The translations under genes were made by a program, and so were the position numbers. This document shows positions 48,121-56,455 of a stretch of 64,000 nucleotides of DNA, piece by piece. Within the stretch, counting starts at the first letter, position 1, and each line of letters starts with the position of its first letter. The notes beneath the pieces are model-generated. The model was not told where the DNA came from and made no database searches. It saw only the letters and a list, made by a program, of their open reading frames with translations. This stretch comes from Bacillota bacterium. GTDB taxonomy: Bacteria; Bacillota; Clostridia; DSM-8532. The stretch lies in contig JAEZLR010000006.1 of the NCBI GenBank assembly GCA_023415205.1, positions 62,001 to 126,000 of the forward strand, written 5' to 3'.

Positions 48121-50055
48121 GTGAAATATGGCTATGCACGGGTTGCAGCAGCCTCACCTGAGTTAAGGGTGGCCGACTGTACCTTTAATCAAATGAAAAT
48201 TATTGAATGTATAAAGGAGGCTGCGGCCCAATCTGTTGAGTTTTTGGTTTTTCCCGAGCTCTGCATCACGGGCTATTCCTGCGGAGATCTCTTCAGACAG
48301 GAGACCCTTTTGGAGGGAGCAAAGGCTGCTCTTTATGCCATTGTGGAAGAAACCCGCGACCTCGCCCTTGTGGTGATGGTAGGTCTGCCCCTGTCCATAA
48401 AGGGGAGGCTGTTTAATTGTGCCGCTGTTATACAAAATGGGGCTATACTGGGTATTGTTCCTAAAACCAACCTTCCCAGCTATAATGAATTTTACGAGGC
48501 ACGCTGGTTTACCGAGGCCCAACATCTTGAGGTGAAAGACTTGAGGCTGGGTGAGGCCCTTGTTCCTGTGGGCAGGGATCTTATCTTTGTTGCTGAGGGG
48601 AATGAGCAGCTCTCCTTTGGCGTAGAAATCTGTGAGGATGCTTGGGTGCCTATTCCGCCGAGCTCTTATCTTGCGCAGGCAGGAGCCCAACTATTGTTTA
48701 ATCTCTCCGCCAGCAATGAACTGGTAGGCAAGGCTGATTACCGAAGAAGTCTTATAGAAAATCAATCAGCCCGGTGTGTAGGCGGTTATGTCTATGCCTC
48801 GGCCAATTGCGGAGAATCCTCCACCGATGTGGTTTATGGGGGACACCTGATGATTGCGGAGAATGGACATATTCTGAAGGAGTCCGACCGGTTCTATTTT
48901 GAAAACCGATGGATCTCCGCCGATGTGGATTTGGAGCGGCTCAACTATAACCGGTTGATCATGGGCACCTTCAGAGGGGGAACGGGAGCTATGAATTATC
49001 GTGCCATCTCCTTTATGGCCCCCAAAGCCCAAGTCTTTGAAGGTGAACTGAGAAGGGCTGTGGACAAGCACCCCTTTGTTCCCGGAAACAGCCAGGCCAG
49101 AAATGACCGTTGCTACGAGATTCTTTCCATACAAACCTCAGGGCTTGTCAGGCGCTTCCGCCATACAGGGCTTAAAAAGGCCGTTATTGGTATCTCCGGT
49201 GGTCTGGACTCAACCCTTGCCTTTATTGTCACCGTACGTGCCATGGAAAAGCTGGGTCTGCCTCCGGAGAATGTTGTGGCGATGACTATGCCGGGGTTTG
49301 GCACAACGGGAAGAACCTATGACAATGCTGTCAACCTCATAAACAATCTGGGGGCCTCCTTGCGGGTGGTAGATATCAAGGCCGCCTGCTTGCAGCATTT
49401 TGAAGACATCGGTCATGACAGGGAGATTCACGATGTTACCTACGAAAATGTCCAGGCCAGGGAAAGAACTCAGATTTTGATGGATGTGGCCAATAAGCTG
49501 GGGGGATTGGTCATTGGAACCGGAGACCTGTCCGAGCTTGCCTTAGGCTGGTGTACCTACAATGGGGACCATATGTCCATGTATGGTGTCAATGGTAGTG
49601 TCCCAAAGACCCTTGTCCGTTACATTATCCAATGGTATGCCGATCATGAGGCCAATGAAGTCATCCGGGGAATCCTTTATGATATTATCGATACACCCAT
49701 CAGCCCCGAGCTTCTGCCGCCTTCAAAAACAGGGGAAATACTGCAAAAAACCGAGGACATTCTGGGGCCCTATGAGGTCCATGATTTCTTCCTCTACCAT
49801 ATGCTCCGCTGCGGAACCGGGCCTGAGAAGCTGCTGTTTTTGGCCTCCAGGGCTTTCGGCCAGGAATATGGTCAGGATCAGCTTAAAAAATGGCTGATTG
49901 TTTTCTACAAGCGATTTTTCTCCCAGCAATTTAAGCGTTCCTGCTTACCCGATGGCCCCAAGGTAGGTACGGTGAGTCTGTCTCCGCGGGGCGACTGGAG
50001 AATGCCCAGTGATGCCTCGGTCAGGCTCTGGCTGGATAGCCTGGAGGGTCAATAA
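48121..50055 (+). CDS. nadE: Glutamine-hydrolysing NAD+ synthetase (644 aa)
   Basis: This enzyme amidates deamido-NAD to NAD+. The N-terminal nitrilase-like glutaminase has Glu in FPELCITGYSCGD, Lys in VPKTNLPSYNEF and the nucleophilic Cys in FGVEICEDAWVP. The C-terminal synthetase has the P-loop-like SGGLDSTLAF, then GTGDLSELALGWCTYNGD. The GTG at 48121 is chosen; TTG at 48106 is less likely. A promoter (TTGGTA, 17 bases, TATAAT) lies at about 47934-47962, giving a leader of 150 bases with no recognised riboswitch. The stop is 5 bases from the convergent rlmA. Confidence 0.94.
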   Translation: MKYGYARVAAASPELRVADCTFNQMKIIECIKEAAAQSVEFLVFPELCITGYSCGDLFRQETLLEGAKAALYAIVEETRDLALVVMVGLPLSIKGRLFNCAAVIQNGAILGIVPKTNLPSYNEFYEARWFTEAQHLEVKDLRLGEALVPVGRDLIFVAEGNEQLSFGVEICEDAWVPIPPSSYLAQAGAQLLFNLSASNELVGKADYRRSLIENQSARCVGGYVYASANCGESSTDVVYGGHLMIAENGHILKESDRFYFENRWISADVDLERLNYNRLIMGTFRGGTGAMNYRAISFMAPKAQVFEGELRRAVDKHPFVPGNSQARNDRCYEILSIQTSGLVRRFRHTGLKKAVIGISGGLDSTLAFIVTVRAMEKLGLPPENVVAMTMPGFGTTGRTYDNAVNLINNLGASLRVVDIKAACLQHFEDIGHDREIHDVTYENVQARERTQILMDVANKLGGLVIGTGDLSELALGWCTYNGDHMSMYGVNGSVPKTLVRYIIQWYADHEANEVIRGILYDIIDTPISPELLPPSKTGEILQKTEDILGPYEVHDFFLYHMLRCGTGPEKLLFLASRAFGQEYGQDQLKKWLIVFYKRFFSQQFKRSCLPDGPKVGTVSLSPRGDWRMPSDASVRLWLDSLEGQ

Positions 50056-50059
50056 CGGC

Positions 50060-50902
50060 TCACTTGCGAGAATGAATGCTGATGATAAAGTCGATGGTGG
50101 TTCTCAAACCAGAAAGCCTGCTTAAGCGTTCAAGGCCTTCTTTGGGTGTTTTCCAATAGTAGGGGGTCATTAGGACCAGGTCGTTTAGATCCTCTTGGGA
50201 TGGAATATCAATCATATGCTGAACCCGAACCTGTTTTTCCCTCGAAAAAGAAGGAAGATCAGGTTCTTTTTCATCGTTTTCATAGGGCTTCTCATAAAGA
50301 ACAGACTTTAGCTCAAAAAGGTGGTGTTTGCCGGGAATAACGGTCACCAGATGTCCCCGTTTCTTAAGAATCCGGGCAAATTCACTGTCACAGGCAGGGG
50401 CGAAGGTATTGATAAGAATATCGGTTGACTGGCTTAAAAAGGGAAGCTTGAATAGAGAAGCGACGATAAAACCGATGTCCTTACTGCGCCCGGCGGCAAG
50501 GCGAATGGCCTCCTTTGAAATGTCCATACCGTAGAGTTGGACATCCAGTCGGCTTTCCGTTAAGGAACGATGAAGGGCATGAGTATAATAGCCGTCTCCG
50601 CAGCCTGCATCCACGACCAAAGAACTTTCCTGCGTGCCCTCAGAAAGTATTTGCTTGATCTCGTGACAAAGGGCTTGGGCTAAAGGCTCATAATAACCCT
50701 TGTCCAGGAAATGCTTTCGAGCTTGGGCCATCTCTTTGTTGTCGCCCGGATCCTTGCTGTGTTTATCCTGACTTAAGAGCAAATGGACATAACCCTTGCT
50801 TGCAATATCAAAGCTATGGCCCTGGGCACAGCTTAAAGCCCGTTCATGCCGGATAAGGGGGTTATGGCACACTGGGCAGGAAAGGTGTTTAAAATCAGTC
50901 AT
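50060..50902 (-). CDS. rlmA: 23S rRNA guanine-N1 methyltransferase RlmA family (280 aa)
   Basis: A zinc site CPVCHNPL...CAQGH opens the protein, followed by the FDIASKGYVHLLLSQDKHSKD linker typical of RlmA. SAM motifs are LVVDAGCGDGYYTHAL, LYGMDISKEAIRLAA and ILINTFAPACDSEFAR. The family methylates G745/G748 of 23S rRNA; which one is not decided here. RlmA(II) can affect tylosin sensitivity, but nothing here shows that. The ATG at 50902 has AAAGGAG upstream. Confidence 0.93.
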   Translation of the reverse strand: MTDFKHLSCPVCHNPLIRHERALSCAQGHSFDIASKGYVHLLLSQDKHSKDPGDNKEMAQARKHFLDKGYYEPLAQALCHEIKQILSEGTQESSLVVDAGCGDGYYTHALHRSLTESRLDVQLYGMDISKEAIRLAAGRSKDIGFIVASLFKLPFLSQSTDILINTFAPACDSEFARILKKRGHLVTVIPGKHHLFELKSVLYEKPYENDEKEPDLPSFSREKQVRVQHMIDIPSQEDLNDLVLMTPYYWKTPKEGLERLSRLSGLRTTIDFIISIHSRK

Positions 50903-50992
50903 AGAATGCTCCTTTGACATTACTAGGACTGATTATACTTTACCCTCAGCTACAGGACAAGGGGGACCACCCATGACTATTAATGGGGGATG

Positions 50993-51217
50993 TCAGGGAA
51001 CAATTTGAAATCCATGGCTCCTTAAGGATTCCATAATTTTATTCCGATTAAGACCTAGCTGGGCTATGGCCTGGTTGATAGTGAATCTTCTTCCTATGGT
51101 GCGCCTTAGGGAAGCATTCCTGATTTGTGGAAATCCCCACCCGGCGATAATATCTATGAGCTCGGGGTACTGTTGTGTAGCCTCATAGACGGTCTGATTC
51201 ATTCGAAGAGTTTTCAT
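50993..51217 (-). CDS. DUF1858 domain protein without cysteine pair (74 aa)
   Basis: MNQTVYEATQQYPELIDIIA fits the DUF1858 N terminus, but the CLGC site of the protein at 36374 is replaced by GFPQIRN. It therefore cannot have the same redox role. A basic C-terminal half ends in LGLNRNKIMESLRSHGF. The ATG at 51217 has GGAGAG at 6 bases. It lies between the ABC ATPase and rlmA on the same strand. Confidence 0.8.
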   Translation of the reverse strand: MKTLRMNQTVYEATQQYPELIDIIAGWGFPQIRNASLRRTIGRRFTINQAIAQLGLNRNKIMESLRSHGFQIVP

Positions 51218-51273
51218 GGCAACTCTCCACACAATACATCATCCTATAGTATATGGAGGTATGGAAAGGAATG

Positions 51274-51939
51274 CTACTCGCAGATCATTCCATTTCTCAG
51301 GTAAACAACACGGTGAAGCTTTTTCGCAATCGATGGGTCATGAGTGACAACAATAATCGTTTTCCCGTCCTCATTGAGCTTTCTGAAGATATCCATGATG
51401 ACCTCTTCTGTTTCCTCGTCCAGAGCACCTGTGGGTTCGTCTGCAAGGATAACCCCCGGATTGTTGATTATGGCACGTGCAATGGCGACTCTCTGGCATT
51501 CTCCGCCTGAGAGCGCATGGGGAAAACGGTGATCATAGTCCTCAAGACCCACCTGTTGGAGTACTTCCATCACCCGGTCTTCTCTGTGTTTTTTGTGCAT
51601 TCCGGAGTATTTCAAAGGTAGCTCAATATTCTCGAAAACTGTTCTGTCGTAAAGAAGGGCATAGCTTTGCACAATAAACCCGATATGCTGATTTCGAAAC
51701 TTACTCATATGCTTTTCCCTATTGGTAAGAAGCTTATTGTTGTAATAATAGCTCCCCGAATCAACTCCGGTTAATCCGCCCAAAACCTTTAATAGGGTTG
51801 ATTTTCCTGAGCCACTTCTGCCCATGACGGCCAGCAGCTCCCCTTCATCAATTTCCATTGTGACATCCTTCAATGCATGGACTGACTCTGATCCACTCTT
51901 GTAGTACTTATTAATATTTTCTAACCTTAACTTACTCAT
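51274..51939 (-). CDS. ABC transporter ATPase, LolD/MacB/FtsE-like (221 aa)
   Basis: This ATPase has Walker A MGRSGSGKSTLLK, the Q loop FIVQSYALL, the signature LSGGECQRVAIARAI, Walker B VILADEPTGALD and the H loop VVTHD. The type is that of MacB/LolD exporters that pull substrates from the membrane. It overlaps the permease stop-start by 8 bases. The substrate is unknown. It lies downstream of both permeases. Confidence 0.93.
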   Translation of the reverse strand: MSKLRLENINKYYKSGSESVHALKDVTMEIDEGELLAVMGRSGSGKSTLLKVLGGLTGVDSGSYYYNNKLLTNREKHMSKFRNQHIGFIVQSYALLYDRTVFENIELPLKYSGMHKKHREDRVMEVLQQVGLEDYDHRFPHALSGGECQRVAIARAIINNPGVILADEPTGALDEETEEVIMDIFRKLNEDGKTIIVVTHDPSIAKKLHRVVYLRNGMICE

Positions 51940-53176
51940 AGGAATCCCCCAATAATAGCGTATCTAGTTCTTTCTTCATGATCTGATGGATCGAAGGTAT
52001 GGTGGCAGCAACAAAGGCCAACAAGCTTGCTATTGTCCATGCTAGGGTGTAATGTACCCGTGTGCTGAAAATTCTTATAGTTATCAAATACGAAAAACTG
52101 TGAGCTATCAATAGAATGATGAGGAGCTCTGTGAGAATATATAAGATAATACGTTGCCTGCTTGCGCCCACCATGAGATGAATGGCATAGTGACCGATGT
52201 TCTTACCGATTTTTACAGACATGATGGCAAATAGGCTGATGAGTGAAAAGATAAAAAGAATCGCAGCCAGCACAGCCATAATGTCTATGCTGTCTTTAGA
52301 TACCAACTTCAGCATGTTCAGTTTTTCATTGGATATCCAGATTACATTAAAGTCATACATATCATATTTGTCAGCAAGATTATCCATTTTGGCTTGTATC
52401 TCACCGGCATTATAGCCCGCAGGTGCCGCAATGATGCCATTGAGCTTGAACATGTACAGTATTCGTATGAAGAATCCTTCATCATCATTTTTCGGGGTAT
52501 CCATACAGTTGACCAAGGGGGTGACATAAGTACCATCCAGATACTCATAATAAAAATCGCCTGCATCGTCTTCCTCAATATTGGTTCTGATGATATAGCT
52601 GTTGGGCTCTAAAATCCCGATGACTTTGAAATTAAAGTCTGCCAACATATATTTACCCTCAAGGACATCTCCAATTTGGTGTTGATCTCTTAAATTGAAG
52701 CCCAAAAGTATGGGGATGGTTTGTGTTGTAAAATCGATTTCCATTTCATCCTCGGCAAATAGACGCCCCTCCATTGCATTAATCCCAAACTCCTCCAGAC
52801 ATTCAAGGTTTACACTTCTATTGGGTTTATCAATGAACTCTGAATTTAAGGCCTTTATGCTAATATCCTGTTTGCAAAATTCCAGGTAATTGTATTCATC
52901 CGATTTTTCCATTTCTTGATAATAGCCTCTGATCCGCTGATAACTGTTTTCGCTTTTCCAGAACCGTCGTTCCAAATCATTGTCAAACAAATTTTCGGTA
53001 ATCCAGAAGTAGCTTTTTTGGGAGGAGTTCTCAAGTTTTTCATGACTCCGATGCATTGAAGACATCTTATCGATGACAAGGTTGCATACAAAAGAAGTGC
53101 CAATGAGCTGAAGAATAATGACAGTTGTCAGAATTTTGGAATTTTTTATGCTTCTTATGGCCTCTCGGAGAATCAT
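51932..53176 (-). CDS. FtsX/MacB-like ABC permease A (414 aa)
   Basis: One N-terminal helix (SIKNSKILTTVIILQLIGTS) is followed by a 230-residue external domain (MacB-PCD-like) and then three membrane helices at the C-terminal end (AVLAAILFIFSLISLFAIM, ILTELLIILLIAHSFSYLI, IASLLAFVAATIPSI). The ATG at 53176 has GGGGAGG at 8 bases. Its start overlaps the stop of permease B by four bases. A functional transporter would be a heterodimer of A and B with the ATPase. Confidence 0.85.
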   Translation of the reverse strand: MILREAIRSIKNSKILTTVIILQLIGTSFVCNLVIDKMSSMHRSHEKLENSSQKSYFWITENLFDNDLERRFWKSENSYQRIRGYYQEMEKSDEYNYLEFCKQDISIKALNSEFIDKPNRSVNLECLEEFGINAMEGRLFAEDEMEIDFTTQTIPILLGFNLRDQHQIGDVLEGKYMLADFNFKVIGILEPNSYIIRTNIEEDDAGDFYYEYLDGTYVTPLVNCMDTPKNDDEGFFIRILYMFKLNGIIAAPAGYNAGEIQAKMDNLADKYDMYDFNVIWISNEKLNMLKLVSKDSIDIMAVLAAILFIFSLISLFAIMSVKIGKNIGHYAIHLMVGASRQRIILYILTELLIILLIAHSFSYLITIRIFSTRVHYTLAWTIASLLAFVAATIPSIHQIMKKELDTLLLGDSYE

Positions 53177-54150
53177 CGCTGATACCTCCCCATGGATTGA
53201 TTGGCCCATCTGAGGTTCAGAACAAGGGCCGGTATAAGGCAGAACACTATGCCTGCTGAGAGATAGGCCAAAAGACTAGTTATATTGAATGGGTATGAGA
53301 AAAGGGGTTTGATGAATAATAATGAGAATGCTGTTCCGATAAAAAAGCTCAACAGGGCATACCGCACATATTCCATGCATAAGATACCCATGATTTTCAA
53401 CCGGGGAATACCACATATTTTAAGGATTAAAACCAGCTTATGCTTTTGGAGAAACCAGTAGCTTGTAATGGCAAGAATGGAGGTTAAGAAGACCAGACCA
53501 ATGGACTTAAATAAGCCTTGAAAGCTGGAGCCCTTGCTCTCAAAAATTCTTTGAATACCCGCATTTTCTAGTTTACTTGAGGATAGATTATGTTTATCCC
53601 TAAGTAGTCTTATATTTTCCTCGACCTTTGTTCCATCAATGATAAAAAGCCCTTTTTTACTGTTAATAGAATGATGGGGCATACATAAGTAAACGCTGTT
53701 ATCCAGCCAACTGACTTTTTTAATGCCCGCAATCCCTATAACCTCATAATTGATGTTCCCATAAGTATAGTATGTTTTCCCGTCATTGGCCTTGTTGGTT
53801 TGAATGTCTCTGCCCACAACGGCTTTGGGTAAGCCCTCTTCAAAATCCCTTGGGCTAAAAAAGCGTCCGAAAGTTATAGGCATATAAAAATGTCCTGAGA
53901 AAAAAATGGAATAAATACCGTACTCTTCTTTATAAAACAAGGCATTGCCCCTTAACAGGTCTTCTGAATAATCGATTAAAGTTATGTCGCTACCATCAAC
54001 TATCATGGCATAGTCAGTAAAATATGAATTACTGATTCTATGAACCAGTTCAAGCTCACCTGTTGAGAATGACACCATGCTTATGGCCAGTGACGCCAGA
54101 AAATAGACAAGCCCTATGACCACATCGGATGCCCTTTTTCTTAATTTCAT
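53173..54150 (-). CDS. FtsX/MacB-like ABC permease B (325 aa)
   Basis: An N-terminal helix (VVIGLVYFLASLAISMV) precedes an external region of about 180 residues, then membrane helices (SIGLVFLTSILAITSYWFL, MEYVRYALLSFFIGTAFSLLF, LLAYLSAGIVFCLIPALVL). It is similar in layout but not in sequence to permease A. The ATG at 54150 has GGGAGAG upstream. It is the first certain gene of the transporter operon. A 13-bp hairpin precedes it. Confidence 0.82.
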   Translation of the reverse strand: MKLRKRASDVVIGLVYFLASLAISMVSFSTGELELVHRISNSYFTDYAMIVDGSDITLIDYSEDLLRGNALFYKEEYGIYSIFFSGHFYMPITFGRFFSPRDFEEGLPKAVVGRDIQTNKANDGKTYYTYGNINYEVIGIAGIKKVSWLDNSVYLCMPHHSINSKKGLFIIDGTKVEENIRLLRDKHNLSSSKLENAGIQRIFESKGSSFQGLFKSIGLVFLTSILAITSYWFLQKHKLVLILKICGIPRLKIMGILCMEYVRYALLSFFIGTAFSLLFIKPLFSYPFNITSLLAYLSAGIVFCLIPALVLNLRWANQSMGRYQR

Positions 54151-54179
54151 CGGTAACTCTCCCAAGATAAAGTACATTC

Positions 54180-54214
54180 AGGCAGGCATGGGAGTATGCC
54201 GCCCATGCCTGCCT
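54180..54214 (-). repeat. Perfect 13-bp hairpin before the ABC permeases
   Basis: AGGCAGGCATGGG (54180-54192) pairs exactly with CCCATGCCTGCCT (54202-54214), loop 9 bases. No clear T-run follows on either strand. It could be an RNA processing or attenuation site, or a small repeat. Confidence 0.6.
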
Positions 54215-54220
54215 CGCTTA

Positions 54221-54436
54221 CTATTTGTGCCCCAAAAAGATGGTAGCATAGTAATAGGGAAAAGTGTAAAGTGATGTAATTAAAGCGGTTATTATTGTAA
54301 TAACTGCGTTAAGTAATAGGATATTCTGCTTCGACCAGAGCAGGTTGATTCTTGATGACAGGAAAGACTGTATGCACCACCAGTTTTGGGTTAAAATGAT
54401 TGTATCAGTAGCCTCACAAGACCAGCACGTTGACAT
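54221..54436 (-). CDS. Doubtful 71-residue ORF upstream of the ABC transporter
   Basis: From an ATG at 54436 the frame reads MSTCWSCEATDT, several tryptophans, then a hydrophobic C-terminal helix (LLLNAVITIITALITSLYTF). It could be a small membrane protein or peptide linked with the transporter. Against this, no ribosome binding site precedes the ATG, and the start overlaps the -35 box of the proS T-box promoter on the other strand. Listed because nothing else fills these 200 bases. Confidence 0.25.
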   Translation of the reverse strand: MSTCWSCEATDTIILTQNWWCIQSFLSSRINLLWSKQNILLLNAVITIITALITSLYTFPYYYATIFLGHK

Positions 54437-54459
54437 TTTAAAAACGGGTGTAATATAAT
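54430..54459 (+). promoter_or_regulatory. Promoter of the proS T-box transcript
   Basis: TTGACA (54430-54435), 18 bases and TATAAT (54454-54459). It places the start of the leader near 54466. Confidence 0.75.
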
Positions 54460-54465
54460 GTGAGG

Positions 54466-54706
54466 TAACAATTGAATACCTGTCGATGACGGGAATATGA
54501 TTCAAAATAGGCGCTAAAGAGAGAAAGCCGCAGGGTGAGAGGTTTTCATGCTAAAGTTTTGTTTCGTCCCACCCCTGAGACCTAAAACCGATAAGGTTTA
54601 CGCTTGTCCCGTTAAAGACTTTCAAGCCGGGCCCAATGAATAGTTGAGCCAATGAGGGTGGTACCGCGGAATTTAATCCGTCCCAGTTTATTGGGGCGGT
54701 TTTTTA
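54466..54706 (+). promoter_or_regulatory. T-box leader of the tandem prolyl-tRNA synthetase operon
   Basis: The T-box AGGGTGGTACCGCG (54654-54667) is intact and is preceded by a stem-I-like region with GGGTG/CACCC pairing. The terminator CCGTCCCA (54678-54685) with TGGGGCGG (54692-54699) and six Ts follows. Uncharged tRNA-Pro would bind the T-box and prevent termination. I could not fix the proline specifier codon; CCU or CCC in 54570-54583 is likely. Confidence 0.88.
54678..54705 (+). terminator. T-box terminator
   Basis: The stem CCGTCCCA/TGGGGCGG with loop GTTTAT ends in six Ts, 41 bases before the start of the first proS. Confidence 0.85.
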
Positions 54707-54746
54707 TTGCCTAGACCCTGATTTTTATGAAGAAAGAGGTGAACCC

Positions 54747-56441
54747 ATGCGGTTTTCAAAAATGTTCCTTCCCACTTTGCGGGAGGTTCCCGCTGAGGCC
54801 GAAATTGCCAGCCACCAGTTGATGTTAAGAGCCGGCCTGATGAGAAAGCAGGCCTCGGGAATATACTCATTTCTTCCCTTAGGCTTTCGCACCCTTAAAA
54901 AGATAGAAAAGATCGTAAGGGAGGAAATGGATAGAGCCGGAGCACAGGAGCTTTTAATGTCGGCCCTGCTCCCTGCTGAGAGCTACCGGGAATCGGGCCG
55001 GTGGGAGGTTTTTGGCCCCGAAATGTTCAGGCTGAAGGATCGCAATCATCGGGATTTCTGTCTTGGCCCCACCCATGAAGAGATCTTTACCGAAACCATG
55101 AAGAGCGTCCGTTCCTATCGGGGTCTGCCCACCATCCTCTATCAGATTCAGACCAAATACAGGGATGAGAGGCGCCCGCGGTTTGGGGTGATGCGTTCCA
55201 GGGAGTTCATTATGAAGGACGCCTATAGCTTTGATCGGGATGAGCAAGGCTTGGATGACTCCTATCAAAAGATGGCTGAGGCTTATCGCCGTATCTTTGA
55301 CAGGCTGAAGCTCAAATACAAGGTGGTAGAAGCCGATTCGGGCGCCATGGGCGGCTCAGGCTCCCAGGAGTTTATGGTGACCTCAGAGGTGGGAGAAGCC
55401 GTTATCGCCTATTGTGAGGCCTGTGGCTATGCTGCCAATGAAGAAAAGGCCGTATGCCTTGAACCCAAACCCAGTACTGAAGAGGCAAAACCTCTCGAAA
55501 AGGTCTTTACGCCCCATGTGAAAACCATTGAGGAGCTTACGGGCTTTTTAGGCACCTCACCCAAGAGCTTTGCCAAAACCCTTATTTTTAGAGCGGATGA
55601 TACCCTGGTAGCTGCCATGGTTCGGGGGGATCGTGAATTAAATGAAACTAAGCTCATCAACGTTCTCAAATGCTCGGAGCTTGAAATGGCCGATGCCGAG
55701 AGTGTTCGGCAGGTGACTTGTGCCGAGGTGGGCTTTGCCGGGCCTGTAGGATTAAGCTTAAGAATTATAGCTGATTATGAGGTGGCTTCATCGGTTAACC
55801 TTATTGTTGGAGCCAATGAAACCGACTATCATTTGAAAAATGTCACCATGGGACGTGATTTTAAGGCCGAGGTACATGATATTCGAAGCATTACCCAAGA
55901 GGATCCTTGCCCTCACTGTGGGGGAGAAATATCCTTGACCAGAGGCATAGAGGTAGGGCATATCTTTAAGCTCGGAACCAAGTATACAAAGGCCCTTGGC
56001 TGCAACTATCTTGACGAGGAAGGTAAGGAAAAGCCCATGGTCATGGGCTGCTATGGAATAGGCCTGAACCGCTCCATGGCGGCTATTATAGAGCAGAATA
56101 ACGATGGGAATGGTATAAAGTGGCCTATGGCTGTAGCCCCCTATCATGTCATGATTGTCCTTGTCAATGTGCTGGATGAGACGGTGATTAAAACGGCTGA
56201 AAGCATTTATGGGGAACTTCAAAAGTCCCATGTGGAGGTCGTACTGGATGACCGGAATGAAAGGCCCGGCGTCAAATTCAAGGATGCCGACCTTATCGGA
56301 CTACCCATCCGGGTCACTATCGGCAAGAAGGCTTCTGAGGGGTTGGTGGAGTTTAAATTCCGGGATAGTCATCAAGCCATTGAGTTGACGGTTCAAGAAG
56401 CTATTGAAAAGATTAAGGCCGAAATAAAGGCCATTGATTAA
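54747..56441 (+). CDS. proS: Prolyl-tRNA synthetase, bacterial type with editing domain (564 aa)
   Basis: This class II synthetase charges tRNA-Pro. The bacterial form is shown by RFSKMFLPTLREVPAEAE, the LGPTHEEIFTETMKS motif 2 region and a central INS/YbaK-like editing domain of about 170 residues (TGFLGTSPKSFAKTLIF, MVRGDRELNETKL). A GIEVGHIFKLGTKY segment and a typical anticodon-binding C-terminal domain follow. The start has AAGAGGTGA. It is directly behind the T-box leader and is followed 14 bases later by a second ProRS. Confidence 0.97.
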   Translation: MRFSKMFLPTLREVPAEAEIASHQLMLRAGLMRKQASGIYSFLPLGFRTLKKIEKIVREEMDRAGAQELLMSALLPAESYRESGRWEVFGPEMFRLKDRNHRDFCLGPTHEEIFTETMKSVRSYRGLPTILYQIQTKYRDERRPRFGVMRSREFIMKDAYSFDRDEQGLDDSYQKMAEAYRRIFDRLKLKYKVVEADSGAMGGSGSQEFMVTSEVGEAVIAYCEACGYAANEEKAVCLEPKPSTEEAKPLEKVFTPHVKTIEELTGFLGTSPKSFAKTLIFRADDTLVAAMVRGDRELNETKLINVLKCSELEMADAESVRQVTCAEVGFAGPVGLSLRIIADYEVASSVNLIVGANETDYHLKNVTMGRDFKAEVHDIRSITQEDPCPHCGGEISLTRGIEVGHIFKLGTKYTKALGCNYLDEEGKEKPMVMGCYGIGLNRSMAAIIEQNNDGNGIKWPMAVAPYHVMIVLVNVLDETVIKTAESIYGELQKSHVEVVLDDRNERPGVKFKDADLIGLPIRVTIGKKASEGLVEFKFRDSHQAIELTVQEAIEKIKAEIKAID

Positions 56442-56455
56442 ACGGAGGTTATTAT

